Positions 48,079 to 59,082 of a DNA stretch of 64,000 bases are shown in pieces. The translations under genes and the position numbers were made by a program. The number at the start of each line of letters is the position of its first letter. The stretch's first letter is position 1. Under the pieces are notes generated by a model. The model was not told the DNA's origin. It did no database searches and saw only the letters and a program-made list of their open reading frames with translations. Source of the DNA: Parietaria judaica. Lineage: Eukaryota; Streptophyta; Magnoliopsida; Rosales; Urticaceae. The stretch spans positions 10,377,180-10,441,179 of the forward strand of contig OX940872.1 in the NCBI GenBank assembly GCA_954871525.1. Direction: 5' to 3'.

Positions 48079-48947
48079 ACAACTCGATTTCCATAGTTGC
48101 TTCTTCCTCTTCCCATTGAGCTTCCTCGATCTGACTGACCACGAAAATTCTGGTGGTTTTTGTTGAAGTTCTGACTTGAGCTATAGTTCCGACCTGAGCT
48201 GTAGCCATTGTTGTTCGTCTGAACTTGTCTCTTTGACACGAAGTTTACAGAGTGTTGTGAGATGTCCATTGCGTGCATAGCTTGATCCAAGTTCGTGTGA
48301 TACGATTCAATTCGTGTCTCGTGCGATTGCAGAGAAAAGATCAACTCCGGTAAAGTGAGATTATCATGTCCGGCTAGGTTCACGATGACCGACTCGTAGT
48401 TAGGGCCAAAGCCTCCAAGAAGCTGGAGGATGATGTCATCGTCTGTGACAGTTTGTCCTGCTGCGATCAAGCTGTCAGCGATGCATCTCATTCTCAGGAT
48501 ATATTCATCAACTGAGAGTGAACCTTTCTTGGTTGATTGAAATTGTGCCTTGAGCTGAAGAACTCTGGCTTTGGAGCTGGAAGAAAACATTTGTTCAAGA
48601 GTTTGCCATACCTCGTTTGAGCTCTTGCATCTTGAAACATGGCCGAACACGGCTTCAGAGATGCCGGCAAACAACCAGCTCACCAGAAATCGATCCAGAC
48701 GCCGCCATGACTCATAGGCTGGATTTGGTGACAGAACCTCTGGATTTCTGTCAACGGAGATCATCGTAGGTGGACACACATCCAGGCCAAGAAGAATGCG
48801 ATCAAAGCCATGAGCCTCCACCGATGGCAGCACTTGAGTCTTCCAATATGAGAAGTTGTTCCGATCCAGGCGAATCGGAATCGGATTCAGAGTAGAAGGT
48901 ATAGTGAACAGAGGCGGTCTCGAAACGAACGTGTTGGTGGACGCCAT
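48042..48947 (-). pseudogene. Copia element C gag
   Basis: An open frame of 301 codons from ATG 48947 on the minus strand. It has the UBN2-type gag core ('FSYWKTQVLPSVEAHGFD', 'LKAQFQSTKKGSLSVDEYIL') and ends inside the zinc knuckle (CQLCGKAGHTV) because of a 2-base insertion. Upstream of that lesion it looks intact. In an intact element it would continue in frame into pol. Confidence 0.85.
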
Positions 48948-48962
48948 TGATGAACCTTGAGA

Positions 48963-48974
48963 GCTCTGCTACCA
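48963..48974 (-). promoter_or_regulatory. Primer-binding site of copia element C
   Basis: TGGTAGCAGAGC directly follows the 5' LTR on the minus strand. It has one mismatch to the initiator-methionine tRNA consensus TGGTATCAGAGC. Confidence 0.75.
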
Positions 48975-49186
48975 TATACGAACAATCAAGAGAGAGAGAG
49001 AGTCTGAGATGTTCTAGATTGATCTTCTATGAAACAGTGTACAAAGACTTGTTTAAATACAAGATACATCAATGCTTGTGATTGGCTAGCGTATAACCGT
49101 TTGGTGACATCAGCACAAAGATCAGCTAACGGAATGAGCTGTCAACGCTGAGCTGGCACTGACGTGACTCTAACTGATTCCTAACA
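48975..49186 (-). repeat. 5' LTR of copia element C
   Basis: 212 bp, near-identical to 44444-44664. It includes a (GA)n tract near its minus-strand end. Confidence 0.9.
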
Positions 49187-50063
49187 GCGGTTAATGTACC
49201 CAATGTTTGATCTTCTGCGGATTATGTACTTAATGTTTATTTTTGACATATGCTAATGTACCCAATGTTTGATCTTCTGCGGATATTTTTGTGTTTTTCG
49301 TCACTTGACCATTAGAGAGTGATTCCTCCTCTACATGTACACTTTTTTGTATTTTTGACATAACTCACTCATTGTTTGTCCAAATTTTAGGCACGACTTA
49401 TGGTTGGAAAGATAAGAGATAGATCTACAACTTTGGTTTTTTAAGTTTTGTAAAATCTGTTTTTTAAATATACGAAATTTCAAATACAACATAAAACTGG
49501 ACATTAGTTTAATGCAAAATATTTGTTTCGAGAAAATTTTAATATACTTAATGACTTTTTATGATGACACGTAAAAATAAAAAATTATAGATAAATATGA
49601 AAGATTATTTCACATCACATCTTTCATATTTTTGGCATAACTCACTCATTTTTTGTCCAAAATTTATAAATAAACACCCGTTAGAAAGATAAAATATTTA
49701 TCTATATTTTTTTACTTTTTACGTTTCATCATAAAAAGTCATTAAGTATATTAAAATTTTCTCGAAACAAATATTTTGCATTAAACTAATGTCCAGTTAT
49801 ATGTTGTATTTGAAATTTCGTATATTTCAAAAACTGATTTTACAAAACAAAAAACACAAAAGTTGTAGATCAATCTCTTATCTTTCCAACCATAGGTCAT
49901 GCATAAAATTTGGATAAAAAATGAGTAAGTTATGTTAAAAATATGAAAAGTGTACATATAAAACTGATGGACAAACATTGGGTACATTAGCCGCCAAAAA
50001 TAAACGTTGGATATATAATCCGAAGAAGATCAAACATTAGCTACATTAGTCGCAGTTAACCCT

Positions 50064-50715
50064 ATTTTTTTTATTGAACAATTGTATTATTAACACGGTT
50101 GAAAATTTATTAATGATCTTGCAGAACACTTCAATTCTAGTTGGATATATATCATGCAATCACGTCACCACTTTCCCATTCCATAATTGATCAGATACTT
50201 TTAGTGAAAGATATTTGACAATTAAAATTATAAATTAAAAAATAATAATAATTGTTTTGGACTATAGCCATGATCCAAATTTTATAAGGGACATAGTGGC
50301 TCCTTCAATCTTCATACTCATGATGAACTTGTGAACACAATTCTTTGCAATCCAAACATGGATGATTTCTGCTCGAGCAAAAAAAAAAAAAAAAAAAACC
50401 ATTATTGTTCTAGGGTTTTAGCTAGGTGCTAATGGGACCCTTAACTATTTGGTGTAGACTGTAGAATAGAGTGTTTTTGTAATTTGGTTGTCTAGTTCAT
50501 AATAGAAAGCTAAAACGATATCTATCATCTTGTATTTTGTTGCTCTTTTCAGGGCAAAGCACATGGAGTTTGGTAGCCATTTGGGAACAATCATCGTAAA
50601 CGTACCAACCAGATGAAAATTGCGTCAAATACTTTTTCCATATAATATATATATATTATTCTTGACGAAATTGAACATTTTTTTTTAAAGGGACTACTTA
50701 TGCTAATGAATAGAC
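50064..50715. other. Intergenic AT-rich DNA
   Basis: An A-run of about 20 at 50379-50398. No gene or element end recognised. Confidence 0.5.
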
Positions 50716-52022
50716 CAAGGATTTGAATGCCGTTTTTGCCGATAAATCGTTTGCCGTTATCGACGGAGTAATCGTTTGCCGATGGATTTATCGATGGAAA
50801 ACCTATAAAATTTATCGTTTGCCGTTACCGAAACTTATCGAACTTATCGATGGATTAATCGGTTACTGATAGATTTATCGGTGGAAAACTTATAAAATAT
50901 TTTCATATATATTTTCATACATAAAATATTTTTATAACATAAAATACTAAATGTATATTTTCCTTAATAATTGAAAAACGTCAAATTACAAAACAAATTA
51001 TGTCACAATCAAAGTATCAGAATTATATACGATGTTACAAAATGAAGTTACATAAAAAAACTAAGAAATAGCTCAATTTAACCAATTTAAAAAAAAAATA
51101 CTTACTTTTCCCGCAATAGGTTGCAATTCGGGAAAACGTTGAATTAGAAATAATTATGTCAACCTCACATTTTATAAGTTATATACAATGTTATAAAATG
51201 ATTTTACATAAAAAAAAAAAATAGACTAACTAGCTTCACTTAACTAATTTCCAAAAATATGTACTTTTGTCGCAATAAGGTCAAAATTCAGAAAGACGTC
51301 AATTACAAAAATAATTATGTCAAACAAATAGTTTCCTAATTATATACAATTTTACAAAATGAAATTACAGAAGAAAAAAAAAATTAAAATATATCTCATA
51401 TTCACTATTTTTAAGAAAATTGGTACTTTTGTCGCAATTAGAAATAATTTGCATAAACCCTTAAATTTAACCCAAATCTGCAAAAATTCAATAAAAATCA
51501 CACAAACCATCTTGATTCATCTATATTCCATCATATACTTTAAAAAAAGAAAAAATCAATTTCAACAACAACATTTGATTCAAAACGTAAAATGTACAAT
51601 TAAATTAATATGAAACTCGAAGTTTAACTTTCATTCAACCTAATAGCTTTCTAAGTAACTACTACAAATATAGAATAAAAATGTGAAAAATTGACATGAT
51701 TCATACATATACAACATTTAAACATCAAAACACGCAAGATCTACTAAAAAAACCCTAAAAATACATTTAAATTTCGAAATTAAAAGAATTGGAACTTCTG
51801 CCGCAAAAAAGAAAAATTTATACCAGGGTTGACTTATCGTTTTTGACCGAAAAGTAGCTTGCTTTTCGAGAAAATACACTTGATAAGTTTGAGAGATAAG
51901 TGACTTGCTTTCGAATTAAAAAATCGCGATAAGTATAAAAAGATAACGATTAGAGGAGATAAGTTACCGAGAAGTGGTTTTCAGCGATTAATCGCTCGAT
52001 TATCGCAAAAATCGAAACCATG
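50716..52022 (+). mobile_element. 1.3-kb hAT-like non-autonomous element, copy 2
   Basis: A close copy of 40392-41662 with ends CAAGGATTTGAATG and ATCGAAACCATG. A perfect 8-bp duplication GAATAGAC flanks it (50708-50715, 52023-52030). It is about 36 bp longer near the left end. The left subterminal block shares ATAAATCGTTTGCCGTTATC with the ~480-bp MITE family. Confidence 0.9.
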
Positions 52023-52699
52023 GAATAGACAATGTAATTTTTTAAGTAAGAAATAATTTTGAAATTAATTGTATTTTAATTGTATGCTACAAATTATCAT
52101 ACTAAAAAAATTTCAATACAATCTTATTATTGGTATAATTGCTTTTCAAATATTTTAATGTGTAAAAAAATTAATAAAAGATTTTACTTTCACAATTTAT
52201 AAAAACTTGTATCTTTTAAATGAATGATTGATGGTTGGCGTTCTCTAATTTTATAAGATATAAATATATTAATATAACTATGATTCATTTACATTGATTG
52301 AGTTAAGTGTTAATCACATTCTGTATTTGTACAGAGCCCAAGTGCTACTCAAGTTGAACTATGAATTGATTAAATTAATCAAAAAAAATTAATGGTTAAC
52401 AAATTTATTAACAATGTAATTATTAAATCTATTGGCATATTATTAACAATATACTTATAAGACATCGGGTTATTATTTTGTTTGAGTTAAAGAGAAAAAT
52501 GAATTTAGTTTAAATAGAAAATGTATCAATATGGTTATATATTGTTTTATTTTATAATTATTTTAAGATAAGATTATATATTGAGAGAATAATAAAAAAG
52601 AACATATTTATTATAAAAAGCAAAATAATATAATTTGGAAGAAGAAGTAAAGTTGTAGTTAAAACTTTAATGAGACAGAATTTAAAAAAAATTATGATT

Positions 52700-52790
52700 T
52701 TGGATGGGAATCGATCTTGGATTTGGCATATAGAGTTTAAACTTGAAGTTTGGGTTCTTTCCCACTGCACCACTTTAAAATAATACTCTA
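52700..52790 (-). mobile_element. Possible tRNA-derived SINE remnant
   Basis: On the minus strand TGGTGCAGTGG (52772-52762) resembles a pol III A box and AGATCGATTCC (52717-52707) a B box, about 45 bases apart. No A-rich tail or flanking duplication was found, so this may be chance. Confidence 0.25.
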
Positions 52791-52867
52791 TTATGGTAGT
52801 TGATTTCATTTTATCTATATCTTAGTGTGTATATATTAATGTATTAACGTTACACGTCGGAATTAAG

Positions 52868-52911
52868 TGGGGGCGGCCGACCCCGCTCGGCCCAACGTGG
52901 CTGCGCCCCTA
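52868..52911 (-). mobile_element. Possible terminal fragment of an hAT element
   Basis: An isolated GC-rich patch in AT-rich DNA; on the minus strand AGGGGCGCAGCCACGTTGGG resembles the CAGGGGCGGAGCCA ends of some plant hAT elements. It also contains GGGGCGGCCGACCCC. No partner end seen. Confidence 0.3.
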
Positions 52912-55194
52912 ACTCCTAAAAGAGATGATTATTAGTGAGGATTAATGTAGTTAGTTGTGTGCATTTACAATATTTTAAAATACAAATACTATAGTCTTTG
53001 TTTGAAAAAAATAATAATTCAAAATTAAGGAGTTTTTGTAATATTTATAAAATTAGGGACAATCTTACAACTGATTCAAAATTGAAAACTGAAAAATAAA
53101 TGAAACACTTATTTAACGCATTAATAATTAAATCCATAAAGCATAACCGAAAATCCCGATTCATGTTGAATCCGAATACTGAATTTTCTGGATCCGGATT
53201 TTTCTAAATCCAGAAAATTTTTATAAGGTTTATATCCGGATTGGATAAAAACAAAATCAGTATCCATAAGTGATAATGAAGGAAATTCTTATAGATAGCT
53301 CAAACAAGTGTAGTAAGTGACTAGTACTGTTAGCTTATTACTATTTTTACGGGAGTTAATTTTTCCACGTGAAACTAAGGATTTCAAGTGACGAGACAGC
53401 TTTAAACAAATTATTGCTAATAATACGAATTATGTTTCCTTAAAAATGTATTCAGATTAGCAGTGTACTTGTGAATGCTTTTTCATGACAATTATTTAGC
53501 TTTACTTTAAAGGATTATGTTTGTTATTTCACGAGTGTCATTTTAGGGTTTTGTAAGTGCTTACTTTACTTTTATCATATCTTTTCACAGGAAATTAATA
53601 TTGTATAATTCCCCTTAAAGATGCTTCATATATTTAATGTACTTAATATATATATATATATATATATATACACTATTTGTTTCCAATGTTGCATGCCAAC
53701 TGTATTAGATGTCGTTTGTGTGAATAAGTGCCTAAATTTAGGCTCAAGAGATGGCTTTTTAATTGTTGTGTGTTTTTAATCACTAAACTATTCGTCACAT
53801 GTCACATTCTCTTATATATGAACATACAATATTTTGAAGGATCATATTAAAGATTTAAAAGTGAAGATTAATTTAGTAAAAGTAATTCATAAATATAGCT
53901 AGCTAGTTGGGATCAGCTTTACAGTTTATGCTGTTGTGGCAATAGATTCCAACATTTTCCCCTCAAATGTCTATGTGGACCCCTTCAATATTGTAAGTTT
54001 GTATATTTATATAAGCTTAATTAAAATGATGGTGAGTTAGATATGTAACAAGTAGGCATTATCTACTCAATGTCTTGTTGATGAATCTCACTTTTAGTAC
54101 TGCCTTATCTACATCAACTATGAATAAAATATATGTTAAGAAGTTTCTTAATACTAAAACATAAAGCCTAAATTTCTTATGAATTGTTTTTTAAGTATTT
54201 CCAAGACGCCCCGAAACGTTTCAAGATGTACGTATATGCGCATGCAAAGATATACGGGAGATAAAAAATTACTTATAACTAAAAAATGTACAAAATTAAA
54301 AAGTGGAAATTCGAACCGCAAAACAGAAAATATTTTTACTAAAAATGAAGAGAGTTTGAGAGACAGTATTCAAAGAATATATCGAACTTTCTTCACGTCA
54401 CAAAATCAATGTGTCGCCTATAAGACGCTTATAAACTATTGGCAAGGGTGGTGTGAGAAAACAAAAATAGTCTGTCACGTAGTATTCTCGTGACACCATT
54501 TTCTGTTTAGTTCTGCTTAATTCCGTCACTCTTAAATTTCGTTCATCGATGCATCTCTCATAAAACATTGAAATCGTTTATAATTCTTCCGGACTGATCT
54601 TCCGATATTAATCTTACTTCTATACTCACATCTTCTTCGTCAATTATTAGATTAGATAATATATGAATCGAATTCCCCAACAATATATACACACGGATCG
54701 TTAGTGTTCGTTATTAACTTATTATTTGATTGATCATATTCATATTTGGATCAAGATTCTCTTCCAAAAATGCTAATACTTTGTGAATTGATTGGCGGTT
54801 TTTTGAAGTAATGAAATAAAAACACCACTCAAATTCACAAAGTAAGGCTCAATCCCACTTCTATAAAGTTGAAAATTTATAAACATTTTAGGACACGCGT
54901 CAACATCCAAGTGGGTGACTCATTCTCCATGTTTATTGAAAGATGTTATTCCGTGCATCGATTTTCATCGAGTATACATGTTTTGAGTCCATTCCCGTGG
55001 CTATTTAATATTTTAATTAGAGCTAATGGATTCCATCATTGCATTAACTTTGCATTGATTGATTATTAGGTTTTTATAAGTTTGTAATATCGTCATCCAT
55101 TAAGAAAGGCCAATTAATAAACAAATTATATATAGAATAATTGACATTGTTCACCCCTTTAATGAGAGTTGCGAGTCACGACGCTTTTGTGCAC

Positions 55195-55292
55195 GTCGCG
55201 ACGAATCGCGATGCTCGCGCAGGAATCGCGACGCGTCGCGATTGTGGGGGCAGAGTTGCGACTGATCGCGATTGAGTGGCAAGTCGCGACGG
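55195..55292. repeat. Left TCGCGA cluster
   Basis: Six copies of the palindrome TCGCGA, mostly as GTCGCGACG or AATCGCGA, plus related GCGAC motifs, in about 100 bp. The GC content is far above the flanks. Confidence 0.85.
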
Positions 55293-55553
55293 TGGAGATT
55301 GCAATCCGCTTTTCACGATCGAGGGCTCACATTGAGCCACGTCATCAATCTGAGGGTTGTGCGAATTTGTGTTTTGTTGGTGGCAGAAATAACACACTTT
55401 TTACCCGAAATTAATTACCCAACCACAATTTTTACCCATTTTACTCGAATTCCAACCCAAAAATTTCAAATTTCAATATTTTTCCCCCAACTTTATTCAC
55501 CCACTTCACCCACCTCAATAATTATTCACCCACCCAACACTCTCCTCAAATCC

Positions 55554-55561
55554 TATAAATA
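55554..55561 (+). promoter_or_regulatory. TATA box of the hAT-like element
   Basis: TATAAATA in TCCTATAAATACCACCCC, 113 bp before the ATG at 55674, followed by a CT-rich leader. It fits a plant core promoter. Confidence 0.6.
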
Positions 55562-55673
55562 CCACCCCTCCCACCCTCATTTCTTCACCAACAATCTTCC
55601 AACTCTCTCTCAAATTCTCTCAACTCTCTAAGTTTTTTCTCTCTAAAGCTCTCAAGTTCTCAAATTTCCCATT

Positions 55674-56172
55674 ATGTCTCGAAGAAGCGGTGGTTCCGGG
55701 GGTCGAAGGGCGGCTAGTGATTCACAACCCCTATTTATTCGGGCAGAAACAGATCAACCTACGCCCCAGGGCTATATTCCCGTTAAACTACCGGGAGAAA
55801 TATTTCCTTCCCAAGCAAACCCAAATTATCCCGATGATACCCAACGGTCTCTAAGACCTAGTCTAGTCCGGGCGATGGGCGCGCAAGACGCTGATCCGGA
55901 GCGTGTGCCTGCATCAATGGTGGAGGCGGTACGTCGATGTCGGGAGACGAGATCCGCGGATCCACTTTTCGAGCTCATTTTTCAAGGCGGACCCGTCGAC
56001 GACCGCGATGACGACAAAACTCAACCACCGGAGGAACCACCGACTCAACCACCGAAGGAACCGCACCATTCCTCCGTTGTCGGCTCGTACCACGATGGTT
56101 CTCCAATCTCTTCCCATCACGAAACCAGCGAAGGCTCAGTCCAACGTCTTGACGTCCGCGTCCGGCAACGGG
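55674..56172 (+). pseudogene. N-terminal exon of the hAT-like element (unknown N-terminal region)
   Basis: The ATG at 55674 opens a frame of 166 codons to a plausible donor GG|GTAATC at 56172/56173; read through, it stops at 56213. The product starts with a Ser/Arg/Gly-rich segment (MSRRSGGSGGRRAAS) and ends with a Pro/Glu-rich linker (about residues 121-145). Such disordered N termini precede the BED zinc finger in plant hAT transposases, but no zinc finger or catalytic residues are present. Its assignment depends on the downstream dimerisation motif and shared element boundaries. Confidence 0.45.
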
Positions 56173-56179
56173 GTAATCA

Positions 56180-56440
56180 TTATTATTTTAATTATTTTAG
56201 TTTAATTATTTAATTTGATACGTCTCTTAAAAGTCTTAGTATGCTCTGTGGTTGCTGTTCCGACTGATCTTCCACATCAGAAATGAATTTCTTGAGATTT
56301 AATAATCATTTACTCATTTTAGTTTAATTAATTAATTTGATACGTCTCTTAAAAGTCTTAGTATGCTCTGTGGTTGCGGTTCCGACTGATCTTCCACATC
56401 AGAAACAAATTTCTTGAGATTTAATAATCATTTAAACATT
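56180..56440 (+). repeat. 122-bp tandem duplication containing a copia leader
   Basis: Two units (left from about 56180, right from about 56305). Each contains CGTCTCTTAAAAGTCTTAGTATGCTCTGTGG... (56221-56300, 56343-56422), followed by AATAATCATTT. The 80-bp core is the leader of copia element B (40263-40187, minus) and of the fragment at 9848-9923. The copies differ by a few bases. Confidence 0.8.
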
Positions 56441-56649
56441 AAATGGTTACTTAAATAAGTTAATAAAATTAAAAAGGTAATTTTTATGTGTGGTGATAAT
56501 TATAAAGTTCTTATTGGATTTCGGTGTCTTAGAAAGATTGGTTTTTAAATAAGGTTTGCTTTGCAATCTCCTCCAAGCTAGCCTGGGAACCTCGGGGAGT
56601 TCTGTCTAGAAAAGCTTGGGCCTAAAGCGAGATCATAGCATCCTTTCCA

Positions 56650-57000
56650 GTCAGTGGTAAAAGCAACGTTTATGAATTGTACAGTGAATACGACAAACGG
56701 TTCCCACAGTTCAACGCACATGAGGAGCAATGGGCAGTGATGGCAAGCCCAACCAAGACGGGACTAGACTTCAGCATGAGACTCAAGCAACGGCTACATC
56801 GCGGGGAATCCACTACGCCGTTGGCGGGCGACATGGAAGGCCAACCGGCAGAATTGAAGCGCTACTACGGCCTGCTATTCGACGAAGAATCCGACGAGTT
56901 CGACGTCATTAAGTGGTGGAAGAATCAAAGGGACAGATTTCCGATATTGGCGGGCGTCAACCACCAGCACACACGTCGAGCAAATAGTGGTGTTGAATGA
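56650..57000 (+). pseudogene. C-terminal piece of an hAT transposase (dimerisation region)
   Basis: The frame reads 'VYELYSEYDKRFPQF' and, near its end, 'FDVIKWWKNQRDRFPILA'. The latter fits the hAT C-terminal dimerisation motif (acidic, then WW...FP-L). In hAT proteins this region mediates transposase oligomerisation. The frame closes at 57000, while another frame stays open to about 57094, suggesting a frameshift. The catalytic part is absent upstream. Confidence 0.6.
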
Positions 57001-57594
57001 TTTGTTGTTCCAGCCCCTTGTGATTTCCGAACGCTCCGAACAAAGCGAACTGGAGCTAATGATGAAAAGGTTCAACGCAATGTTCCCCGAGTAATGATGT
57101 GCTCTTTCCTCTCTTGGTTTTATGTCCCTAAGGAGTGTTTTACAAGAGAGGTTTTAGTGAGGCATCTTGTAATATTTACACTGAATATTTACAGCTTTCT
57201 TCCACCTTATTGTAATATTCACAATGAATAATACAACTTTTTTTTAATATCTCGTCTTATCGTATTTATTTATTTGTTGATTAAATTTGTTCAAATTATT
57301 AATATGTTACAAATTAATATTTATTAACAAATGTTACAAATTAAAAACTAACATATAAATCAAAATTAATAATATGTTACAAAATAATAAATTATATACA
57401 TACTTAAATTCATTACAAGATATTTAACATACTTAATTATCATCTTGAAAGAATTAACATACTTAAATATCATTTTGAAATAATTGGCAAAGTTTGAAAA
57501 TTAAATTCGGGTAAAATTTGATAAAATTAAATATTTCAAACAAACAGGCATTTATGCCGCAATTCAGTCTCCAATATCTCGCGTGGTCGCGCTT

Positions 57595-57672
57595 TCTCGC
57601 GACCAAAAAACTCGCGACGCATCGCGACGGGGCATCTCGCGATTCGCGCCGCGACCCGTCGCGACGTCGCGG
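57595..57672. repeat. Right TCGCGA cluster
   Basis: Five TCGCGA palindromes and further CGCGACC motifs in about 80 bp, mirroring the left cluster 2.3 kb away. Confidence 0.85.
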
Positions 57673-57948
57673 GTTGCTGCTCTACCTTCAATGTTTGAAT
57701 TTGGTAACACTTTGCTTCTTTAAAGCAAGAACCCTATATTTGTTAAAAATGTTAAATTCATTAGTTCCTCTTTGTGTCAAAACCGTCAATAATAACTTAA
57801 AATTCAATAAATAAAACGAAAATTATATGCATATCATTTTCTATTATTGTCAATTTGGTCAATACAGCAAAATAACGGAATGTCTCTTATAACAAATCAA
57901 AACACAAAGCAGGGTCATCTTGAGTTTGTCGTTTTTCAAAACGCAAAG

Positions 57949-58131
57949 TAGGGCCGTCTTGAGTTTGTCGGTTTTTTGTCATGGCCCTTAGTTAAGTAAA
58001 TTTTTGAGGCCCTTAATATATTTAAAAATATAATTTTTTTTTCATAGTTAATAAAATATAAAAAACATTGAGACCCCTAAATTTGAGGGCCCAAAGCGTC
58101 GGCCATGCTTGCCGCAGTCAGGCCAGCCCTG
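57949..58131 (+). mobile_element. Short hAT-like MITE
   Basis: Left end TAGGGCCGTCTTGAG and right end CAGGCCAGCCCTG form an imperfect terminal inverted repeat of the CAGGGCYGGCYTGA type. A second copy of the left end with its flank (CAGGGTCATCTTGAGTTTG) lies at 57910. No perfect 8-bp duplication. Confidence 0.5.
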
Positions 58132-59003
58132 AAGCGAAGCGAACATGCATCTTGCATCTTGCATCTTGAGGAAGAAAGATGCATCTTAAGGGTACAAAAT
58201 GCAACTTGATGCCCAATCTAAAACCAATTACTCTAAAAACTTCTAAGGGGAATAAAGAAAGGGCAGTGACTTGTAGTGTTGAAGCTTAAGTGAATAATGA
58301 GAAGATACGTTACTCAACAGTGTTTATATATTCCATTATTGGAGAGAAAAAGTGTTAATTAATTGCTTCGTCATACCCAAATGTAGATTTCTAAGTGAAA
58401 TAGAAGTTCAGTTGAAATTGATGTTAATCTTAGCTTAACTTGGTTTTCTTTTTGCATGGCCAATGACTGAACTTTCAATCAAACCCTAGCCCACCATTTA
58501 TTGAAGCAACAATCATGGAACTAAAGCATTTCTCCTTTCTGCATGGACATACATATATTAGCTGAAAACTTCTGAAAATAAATAAATAAAAAGTAATTAA
58601 CATCCACCTAATATGTTGTCACTTGTATTCTTTTCGTGATAAAAATTCAAATAAAATAGATTATCTTGACTTACCATGACCCTTCTCGTCAACTCTAATG
58701 AGAAATTTTGTAGCAGATAGACAACATAAAGATAGTATAATTGGGTAAAAGTGAAAGAAGTTTATCCTATAGCTCAATAATATCATTAAATATTATGAAG
58801 CTTTAGGGTTTTGATCGTAATCAATAAATCATATTTATATTCTTGGAGTGGGATTTGGTTTGGATTTGTTAGCTCATCATCACTATTATATATTCTTTCT
58901 ACTAAGTTTTCTACCCTAACCCCATTATATTATAATACACCCCTAAAAGTAATTAGGATATGATGAAGATTATATAGTGAAAATACACTAAATTACGTGT
59001 AGA

Positions 59004-59082
<79 letters not shown>

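Larger units (their letters stand above)
44444..49186 (-). mobile_element. Young Ty1/copia LTR retrotransposon (element C), minus strand
   Basis: LTRs of 221 bp (44444-44664) and 212 bp (48975-49186) are almost identical. I count about three substitutions, one GA-repeat difference and an 11-bp indel. A perfect 5-bp duplication GCGGT flanks the element (44439-44443, 49187-49191). On the minus strand a primer site TGGTAGCAGAGC (48974-48963) precedes gag, and a GGGGGG purine run precedes the 3' LTR. The minus-strand LTR starts TG and ends TA instead of CA. Coding is nearly full length but carries a few frameshifts and stops. Confidence 0.92.
44429..50063. mobile_element. Fold-back element, copy 2, split by copia element C
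   Basis: Its first 15 bases (AGGGTAAACTGCGGT, 44429-44443) lie left of the copia insertion; the rest (49187-50063) lies right. They join through the duplicated GCGGT. The right part matches 42251-43243 and ends CGCAGTTAACCCT. The arms are more diverged than in copy 1. Confidence 0.8.
52031..55140. other. Intergenic AT-rich DNA
   Basis: No confident gene; the 104-codon frame at 54179 has no recognisable motif. Items inside: a possible SINE-like A/B-box pair (52707-52772), an hAT-like end (52868-52911), a 12-bp-stem hairpin (53182-53219) and a (TA)n tract (about 53648-53669). Confidence 0.5.
55165..57680 (+). mobile_element. Deleted hAT-like transposon bracketed by TCGCGA clusters
   Basis: Six TCGCGA hexamers lie within 55195-55292 and five within 57595-57668; I saw none in the interior. 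Between them are a TATA box, an N-terminal frame (55674) and a piece with the hAT dimerisation motif (56880-56950). The zinc finger and catalytic core between the two coding pieces are missing. Exact termini and the 8-bp duplication could not be fixed, so the boundaries are those of the clusters. Confidence 0.55.

Noticed and set aside
54179..54493. A 104-codon frame as a possible gene
   Set aside because: Lys/Arg/Thr-rich with no domain, no supporting splice or promoter context, in AT-rich DNA next to repeats.
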